Below, in pieces: positions 53,996 to 64,000 of a stretch of 64,000 bases of DNA. The stretch covers positions 525,250 to 589,249 of the forward strand of contig NW_003314359.1 in assembly GCF_000143415.4 (NCBI RefSeq). Reading direction: 5' to 3'. The position numbers were made by a program, and so were the translations under genes. The notes under the pieces were generated by a model. The model saw only the letters and a program-made list of their open reading frames with translations. It had not been told where the DNA came from and made no database searches. Every line of letters begins with the position of its first letter. The stretch's first letter is position 1. The stretch is from Selaginella moellendorffii. Lineage: Eukaryota; Streptophyta; Lycopodiopsida; Selaginellales; Selaginellaceae.

Positions 53996-54144
53996 ACCAC
54001 GTCTCGCTCTGCCATGTTGTTGTGCCGTTGTGTGATGTTCCAGAGAAGACGTTTGGCTGCCGGATGCTGGATCTCTTGGTGGCACTCAGACATCCGGCAT
54101 GATTTCAGGCGCTTGGCTGCCATTTCAATCTGCTGGAGCCACAA
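53970..54144 (-). pseudogene. PPR gene fragment
   Basis: The minus frame reads AAKRLLWNITQRHNNMAERD then VVSWTG, matching the junction of two PPR motifs (x-M-x-x-R-D-V-V-S-W-T). It is fused at its 3' side to a carrier fragment, so it is a rearranged relic. Confidence 0.55.
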
Positions 54145-54285
54145 GCTCGTGGAGCGTGATTGCTTGATCCAAGCTGATGGGTGCCATCCTGCATTGTTGC
54201 GTGTGATTTCGAAAGACTACACTTAAAGTCATATCGAGGATAGGTGATTTGTATTTCTTCCAGTTTTGCGCTTCAAAGTGATCTA

Positions 54286-54404
54286 TTGTTGACTGGTTTT
54301 CTTTGAACATCAGTCCAACTGGTGGACTAGATAGTCATGGTCCTAAAGGAGATTTACTTTACTATGTTCCATGGGAAGTTCCAAGGCCACATTCTATATT
54401 CCTG
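54286..54404 (+). repeat. Copy 2 of dispersed direct repeat
   Basis: This is the same block as 47992-48091 (GGTTTTCTTTGAACATCAGTC, then AAGTTCCAAGGCCACATTCT), with a roughly 20-bp larger middle. Confidence 0.85.
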
Positions 54405-55019
54405 ATATAAAGTCACAATTGAAGTGATATACTAGCTTTGACCACGTGGTCAACGTGAGTCAAAGGGAAACTCAAAAGTATATTAAGGCATGTTAGGGTA
54501 AGGAATTTAATTTACCCCAAGGCTAAAGCTTTTGAGGTAGTTCAAGGGTGGTTAAGTGGTGAGGAACTTTAAGAGGAAGTATACAATAATTTAAAGAGAC
54601 TAAATCTTTATTTATTAGTACTAGATTTTAACATTGGTATTAAAGGAAGTTGATTGTTATAGTCAACTAAGATGAAAGTTGGAATCCTATAGTGATGCTA
54701 ATGATGGTGTCAAGGAGGTTTGAAATGTTATTCATGATTTACAAGCCTTTAATCAAAATTAACAAAAGATGTAAGACGAGATGCATGGCATGATAGATAC
54801 CATATATGGGTATGTTGAGGTACTCAAGGCTGGATATAGTAAGTACTAGCTCAAAGGGCTTTATTGAATTTTATGAGTTGGTGGATCGACTTAAGATTTT
54901 AATTGTTTTTAGTGATGGTGGTGTGGACGAATGTTTGGTTTAACTAGCCAATGTGAAGAAGTTTTTGGCTGCTAAAGGAACTTTAGATATAAAGGTTTTA
55001 ATGGCTATTTTAATAGTTT

Positions 55020-55260
55020 TGAGTGATGTAAATCTTCGGTGGTGGAATTAATTTGAGGAATCTTATGTTGTGAATAAAAAACCATTAGTGTCTACCATGG
55101 ATGAGTTTGAGACTACTTTTTATTTACATTTTGCCCCTCACTACAATGTAGAGAATGCTTGCACAAAACTTTGACATTTCCAACAAGGGAAAATGTTGCT
55201 CGAAGACTATATTGAGAAGTTTACTCACTTGATTAGTTGTGTTTTAATGAAGAATTCATA
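55020..55260 (+). pseudogene. Ty3/gypsy gag relic
   Basis: The plus frame VSTMDEFETTFYLHFAPHYN, then a stop, then FQQGKMLLEDYIEKFTHLI, matches the Retrotrans_gag pattern (F-x2-F-x2-F-x-P, then L-x-QG-x2-S/L-x2-Y-x3-F). In-frame stops show decay. Confidence 0.6.
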
Positions 55261-55264
55261 TTAA

Positions 55265-55880
55265 AATAAATCCTACTTCATGATATCCATTCCTTAGATC
55301 AATCTTGGTAAACACTTGTGTTTCACTAAGCTTGTCTAAAATATCATCTACACGTAGCATTAGCATTTTATCCTTCATTATATTTTTATTCAAGGCACAA
55401 TAATCCATACACATCTATATTAAACCATCCTTCTTCATGACCAAACGAAAACTTACTTGGCTAAATAAGTCTAAGCTTAAGTAACTCCTTGATTTAGTGT
55501 TGAATTTCTTACTCTTCCACATAACTCAACCGAAATGGATACTAGTAAATTGGCCATGTCTCTATAATCCTATGCTTCACATCTTGTAATAGAGGCAATT
55601 TAGGAAGAAATTCAAATGGAAAAACATTAGAAAACTCTTTGAGTATAATCCATACTGTTGCTTCTCCCCCACATGTGGCTTAGTCCCCCAAGTCATGAAT
55701 AAACAATAAGTAACCCAAAGTGTTTTTCCATTACGATAAGTCCACTTCAAAGATGTAGCAAAAAGCATAACAACTAAAGACTGAACTCCCTCTCCAAACC
55801 ACACATCTTTAATGTTGCCATACTCTAGCAAGACATGCTTAATACTCCACTTTATTTCCAAGTTCACCTTCACCACCATA
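55265..55880 (-). pseudogene. Ty3/gypsy reverse-transcriptase relic
   Basis: On the minus strand, degenerate frames read as the linker before RT (FLMFFHLNFFLNCLYYKM) and LVMKKDGL near 55440. Then come CMDYCALNKN and KMLMLRVDDILDKLSE, followed by VFTKIDLRNGYHEVGF, the RT core with its K-I-D-L-R-x-G-Y-H motif. Multiple stops are present. It is oppositely oriented to the adjacent gag relic. Confidence 0.7.
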
Positions 55881-58193
55881 ATATCCTAAAAATGAAATCC
55901 ACACAATAGATATCCCTGAGATAAAAAGTCTCCATAAATATGATTTTGCCAACCAACACTTCTAGCCTCTATATATAAGCATCAAAATACTAAACAAAGG
56001 TATCTACACCTTCCACCATGTATAAAAAAACTCCTTGTATCACTAGGTTGTGCTTTTTAACAAACTTTGCCGAAACAGTTTTGAGTTTGGTCGGAAAGAG
56101 AGTGGCATGAGCTTGTCCATGTTGTAAATAAAAGTTAGTGGTATTTGGTGTTATAAAGCTCTATCGGTGGAGTGTGGCATTTATGTTACATTTTGTCGAA
56201 TTGAGTTGACACTTGATACCCACATAAACCTTTGAAGTAGTGACATTATATCTCCATGTGATAATGAGTAATATGTTTACGAAGTTGCTTGGTTAAATGA
56301 TGATCAGCCCCAAAGTGGTTGATGGTGAAGCTAGTCTACTTGCACAAAGTAGCATTGTAGTAGCTTTAACTGGATTCTTGATGGTGATCCATTGTTGTGA
56401 AATTTGATTTGGTTAGGCTTGACCAAGGGGTAGAGTGTCAAGAGAGTAATACTCTTGGGAGAGTTGTGGCTCTCAGCTTTTGTTCACAAGGGCGTGAACT
56501 TTATAAAAATAAATACTAAATTATAAAAAAAACAAGAAAAAAAAGATTTAAAAGATGATCCATAAAGTTAAAGTATAAAGGGAAGAAGGCTATAAACAAA
56601 AATGCACCTCTTTTTTCAATTAATTAAGAGTCTTGGGATACTTAGGGTTAAATGTTTTTGAGTTTGAGTAGTATTGAGTGGGTGACCTCCCATGAAGTCC
56701 AAATTAAAGAGCTTACAAGGGCTCAAGATTTTCAACTCTTGTTTTATTCTCGAAATCTTGGATCTCAATTTGAACATTTTACATACCATTTTTTCTATTA
56801 AATGGAGCTCTTGCACAACAATTTAATGGCTCCACTCTAGAGACTTTCACAATGATCATGAACATAATACACTTGGGTCTTTTGTATAACAAGTGGAGAG
56901 CTACCCAATATTTGGAGTAAGAACATTTGTGGAATGTCTTGAATAATTCCAGGACCAAGCTTGTGTTTGTAGGCCCTCTCTCAGTCATAATTTCAATTTT
57001 CAATATTTGGATATATGTTTAGTTTGCTTAAGTATGGTAATGGATATATCTAGAATATAGTTGGATATTTTTATCTTATGTATTTAAATTAATATTGTAT
57101 TTATAATTTAGAAATTTTCTTAAGTACCTCCAAGTATATTTTAGCATATTCTACAATATAATGGTGTATATACATTTAAATTAATAATATATTTTTAATG
57201 TATAGTAATCTTAGCTTATATTAACTTTTTTTTATATATAATGAAATGATTTTAGTTGTAGGTAGCACACCCTGTTCGAGAGTGCCTATCAGAATATCCA
57301 TAATATATTCTTACCCATAGTATCAATTGTTTTGTACTATAAGATGATTACAATAAATAAGGTATTATAAGTGTAGTATTCAATTTAGAAATGGCTTATA
57401 AAAAGAAAATGTATAAGCTCTTTTGCCAGCCTCTAACTTCACATAATAGTCATCCTTCACATTCCTATTTTTCCATTGGTACTATTGAGGTATCAATTTT
57501 ATCCCTTCATAGAAATAAATTGCTTAATTGATTATATTTTAGATATGGAAGACAAAATCAATGATAAGGAGTTTCCTCAAGTTGAGGACTTTTACACCCA
57601 ATTCATAATAAAGGCTCATTTTTTATTTAGTGGGAACTAATGAATATATTGAGAATTTGATTCTAAGGTGCCTAATATACCTTTTGTCTTAGGTTAGGAA
57701 TTCATTTTTATGAGTTTGTGAAGGTTTCTTGAGCACTGCTACAATTACTGTACATTATTTCATATATAATTGTTTACAAGATGTTGAAGGACAAGATGCC
57801 AACACACAACCACTACAAAGTGATGGTTGCATGTGAGAATATTAATTTACAATTATGATATTTGACACTTATATTGACAGTTGACACTGATACTATCACC
57901 AAAATTTGATATATAACAAACTTTTCTAACCATTTGATATATAACAAACTTTTCTTTCCTAATGAACTCTAACTCCTAAAAGTAATCTATCTTTCGTGCC
58001 TTTAGAACTCTTTTAAATATTGTCGTATACATTTCTCCATCCTTTACACCCTTTGAAACAAATTGAGTATAAACTGATGCCTCAAATGGCACACCTTTAT
58101 ATCAAAAATATCTATAGACAATATATTTCAGAAAGATCTTAAAAATCATAGTATACTTAGTAAGCTATATCATATAAAATAAAAATGGTCATG
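55881..58193. other. AT-rich DNA, no gene
   Basis: No reading frame with family content is seen. It is probably decayed transposon or intergenic sequence; individual elements cannot be defined by eye. Confidence 0.5.
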
Positions 58194-58199
58194 TTAGCA

Positions 58200-58700
58200 A
58201 ACCTCAACCCCTTGGGTTGTAAAACTACTTGATGTGGCTAACCCAAGCTTAACCTTGGGCAATTTAGTAGCCTGAGGGCCTAAGGTTATTTGAATAAATT
58301 CAACCCCCCAATTTGCCAAACTATCTAAGGTGGTTGGCTCTACCTCAACCTCAGGAAGTTCTATGGCCCAAGTGGCTAAGGTTATTTGAGTAACCTTGAC
58401 ACACACACCCTCTGAGGTGGCCGGCCTAAGCTCAACTTTGGGTAGTTCCACAACCTAAGGGCCAAGGTTAATCAAATAACCTTAGTTCTCTAGTCCATAA
58501 AATTGCCTATGCCCCAAGCTCAACCTTAACCTGTTTAGTGGTCTTTAAAGTTATTCAAATAACCTTGGCCCCTAGACCACAAAAATGTGTAAGGTGACTA
58601 ACCTAAGCTCAACCTTCGGCAATCTTGCAACCTAGCGAGCCAAGATTATTTGAATAACCTCAAACCCTTAGGTTGCCAAATTACTTAAGGTGGTTGTCCA
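58200..58700. repeat. Degenerate tandem repeat, ~82-96 bp period
   Basis: About six units each contain a GGTGG(T/C)(T/C)GGC-like start, AAGCTCAACCTTGGGCA and AAGGTTATTTGAATAACCT-like blocks. Unit starts fall near 58231, 58327, 58414, 58505, 58587 and 58681. Each unit carries a short internal palindrome (AGGTTATT...AATAACCT). Confidence 0.8.
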
Positions 58701-59723
58701 AGAACAACAGGAAGAAAATAAACAAAAAAAGCAAGAAGAAAAAACAATTAAAAAAATGGAAGAAAAGGTTGTTGGAAGAAATTTACCCTTGGTAGCATTG
58801 TTGCTCTTGCTGCACTCACACTTTGCTTTGTGCCCTCCACAGTGTTCAATCTCTCATACACTTAATCTCTCGTGGCACTGAACTCTCTTAACACTCAATT
58901 TCTCATGCACTCAATCTCTCCCATACTCATCTCTCAATGGTGCTCAATTCTCTACTTAATCTTTTGCATGCTCATCTACTAGTGCTACCTTCTAATGTTC
59001 TTTTAAATAAAAAAAAATCCAAACTATCCTCTATTTTTATAAGAGAATATGATATTATGTAAATATATTTATATTATTAGTATAGTCAAATTGGGTTTAT
59101 TTGACTACTCATTTCCATATCTAAACTATAATACAAATAATATACATATTTCTATATTTTGAGCTTTAATTTATAGCAACAACAATAATATAATCTAATA
59201 GGATGTAATTTAGTCAAATATTCACATAATTCATTTAGAAGTTTATACTCTACAAGATTTTTGGAACACAGAAAACAATTTTGCAATACAGACTAATAAT
59301 GGGAAATGAAAGGAATGATCTAGATTCTTAATGAATTAGGTTAAAAATAAGAAAAATTCTATTGTGCAGAAGTATATAAAAAGTGTGGTCTTGTTTATGT
59401 TCTACTCATATAAAACTATTTTTAAAAAATGTAACTTTAGATGCTATAATACTGTAGTTTATTCAAACTAAATTCATTCCACAGTATTAAAAATGTATAT
59501 ATTTATGCCTATCTTCGTATACTATTCATAAGGTTTACAATAGTACAAGTTTAAATATTTATATATCCTTCTATTCAAATTATTAAAGAAATCATTGTAA
59601 CTAAACAATGCCAAATGCCATTATACATATAAATATTTAAAACCTCTTAAATTGTATCAATACATAATAACTTAAAAAGCTATAGTATAAATTTCGTTCA
59701 ATTTATTTTTTGAGCTAGATAAA
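58701..59723. other. AT-rich DNA upstream of lectin-like gene
   Basis: This stretch holds the A-rich and CTCAATCTCT-rich flank of the tandem array, and then featureless AT-rich sequence. A possible TATA element, TATAAAT, lies at 59686-59692. Confidence 0.5.
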
Positions 59724-60653
59724 ATGAATACTAGAATAAGTTTTCTAGTTGTATTTATAACTTTTTGCTATGCTCAACCACCTCAAACAAGATGGATTGG
59801 TGGTGTTGGTCATTTTGGTAATAACCATGTAGTAAGAATTATAAATAAAATTAGGGATCTTATTGCAACTATAGGTGATAATAATCAATTTATTAGAGGT
59901 GAGTTTGGATTTTATCTTCAGAATGTTATTAATGCTGGTTATCAAGAAGTTTTAATTAGAATTCATATTGTACCTGCTGGTTTTACAAATTTTAATTGTC
60001 CTCATCTTCCCAGAAGTTTCATGTTTAGTGTTGATTATATGAGAAATACCTTCATAGATATTTTAAGACTTTTAGAATATCATGCACGTATTACTGGTGC
60101 ACAATTAATTGGAACAGTTTATAGATATTTTGCAATTGATTTTGGTGGATTAGGAAATTCAGTAAGAGATTTACAACAACCTTATCCATCTCTAGAATAT
60201 CCAAAAGGTTTGCCAGAGGATAGTGATCCACCTCCTAATCTTTTAAATGTTGATGTTGATAATTCACATTGCTGGCCATATAGAACACACCTAATAAATG
60301 GTCCTCTCTATCTTACTGGAACATATATAATTAATGGAAATAGTTTAATATCATTTAATAATAAATTTAAAGCAACATTAAATGATTGCAATTTAATTGT
60401 GGAAGATTTAAATAAAAAAGAAAGTGTATGGTCTACAAAATCTATAAAAATTGGTATATTTTGTTTTCTTCACCGTCAACTTGATGGTCATTTACTTATA
60501 AAAGATGATAATGAAAATATAATATGGAAAAACAACATATATTGTAAAAGTTGTTTCCTTTTTGCTATATTTACAGTTGAAGATAATGGATATTTAACTG
60601 TATCATCTTATATAAAAACTACAAAAAAAATAATTTGGAAGAACAAGTTTTAG
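59724..60653 (+). CDS. Secreted chimeric protein: unknown N-terminal domain plus bulb-type lectin-like C-terminal domain
   Basis: This intact intronless 309-codon frame lies in very AT-rich DNA. Residues 1-17 (MNTRISFLVVFITFCYA) are a signal peptide. Residues about 18-185 (QTRWIGGVGHFGNNHVVRII, GEFGFYLQNVINAGYQEVLI, VYRYFAIDFGGLGNSVRDLQ) match nothing I recognise. Residues about 200-309 have the three-fold pattern of a GNA/bulb-lectin (B_lectin) fold: LNDCNLIVED...VWST, QLDGHLLIKDDNENIIWK and VEDNGYLTVSS...IIWK, with two inter-strand cysteines. The Q-x-D-x-N-x-V-x-Y mannose sites are degenerate in all three, so sugar binding may be lost or changed. Codon use is strongly A/T-ending, unlike every other gene here. 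A TATAAAT lies 32 bp upstream. A defence or carbohydrate-binding role is inference. Confidence 0.75.
   Translation: MNTRISFLVVFITFCYAQPPQTRWIGGVGHFGNNHVVRIINKIRDLIATIGDNNQFIRGEFGFYLQNVINAGYQEVLIRIHIVPAGFTNFNCPHLPRSFMFSVDYMRNTFIDILRLLEYHARITGAQLIGTVYRYFAIDFGGLGNSVRDLQQPYPSLEYPKGLPEDSDPPPNLLNVDVDNSHCWPYRTHLINGPLYLTGTYIINGNSLISFNNKFKATLNDCNLIVEDLNKKESVWSTKSIKIGIFCFLHRQLDGHLLIKDDNENIIWKNNIYCKSCFLFAIFTVEDNGYLTVSSYIKTTKKIIWKNKF

Positions 60654-64000
<3,347 letters not shown>

Noticed and set aside
58194-58451. 85-codon repetitive minus-strand frame
   Set aside because: It is a translation of the degenerate tandem repeat, not a conserved repeat protein.
58200-58700. CRISPR-like regular repeat array
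   Set aside because: Units are long, degenerate and lack distinct spacers, and the sequence is plant nuclear DNA.

Overview
The window is nuclear DNA of a compact-genome land plant, most likely a lycophyte close to Selaginella moellendorffii. Genes are dense and GC-rich. Introns are mostly only about 50-60 bp with GT..AG ends. Three very long intronless PPR genes are present, one with a DYW domain. The protein families are plant ones: germin-like proteins, 2-oxoglutarate oxygenase, purple acid phosphatase, XS-domain proteins and a Rubisco-LSMT-like SET protein. The species assignment is an inference from gene style; no database was searched.

Layout. 0-3 kb: 3'-truncated 2OG-Fe(II) oxygenase and a doubtful coiled-coil gene, both minus. 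3-6 kb: AT-rich DNA with a (TA)n tract and a dead LRR gene. 6-13 kb: an intact germin-like gene, an EndoU endoribonuclease gene, an inverted broken germin copy, 2.2 kb of AT-rich DNA and a second intact germin-like gene. 12.9-13.6 kb: a small gene for a LEM-like, basic, membrane-anchored protein. 13.8-17 kb: purple acid phosphatase plus a relic copy. 17-25.6 kb, all minus: PPR protein, AMSH-type deubiquitinase and a serine-rich DUF1645-like protein. 28-47.8 kb is the densest block: DYW-type PPR (minus) head-to-head with an XRN exoribonuclease, then PWP2, PRP39, two convergent RING proteins with XS-family domains, and a SET-domain methyltransferase. 48-53 kb: a kinase-less LRR receptor-like protein convergent with another PPR gene. 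53-54.2 kb: scrambled mitochondrial-carrier and PPR fragments, including a long hairpin. 54.2-64 kb: AT-rich, with Ty3/gypsy relics, tandem repeats, one intact unusual gene (59724-60653) and a (CT)n tract running off the window end.

Many of the housekeeping genes act in RNA biology: RNA decay (XRN), U3/pre-rRNA processing (PWP2), U1-linked splicing (PRP39), organelle RNA editing or processing (PPRs) and U-specific RNA cleavage (EndoU). Telo-box-like motifs sit just upstream of XRN, PWP2, PRP39 and the first XS-RING gene, and two start-to-start intervals (102 and 153 bp) look like bidirectional promoters.

Strongest leads: (1) an intact, very AT-rich, secreted chimeric protein with an unrecognised N-terminal half and a bulb-lectin-like C-terminal half, lying in repeat-rich DNA; (2) the convergent pair of coiled-coil RING proteins carrying SGS3-family domains; (3) the small LEM-like/transmembrane protein, resembling animal inner-nuclear-membrane proteins; (4) an approximately 220-bp sequence duplicated immediately upstream of both PWP2 and PRP39. 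Splice junctions were placed by eye from GT/AG sites and reading-frame continuity, so gene ends are more reliable than every internal exon.
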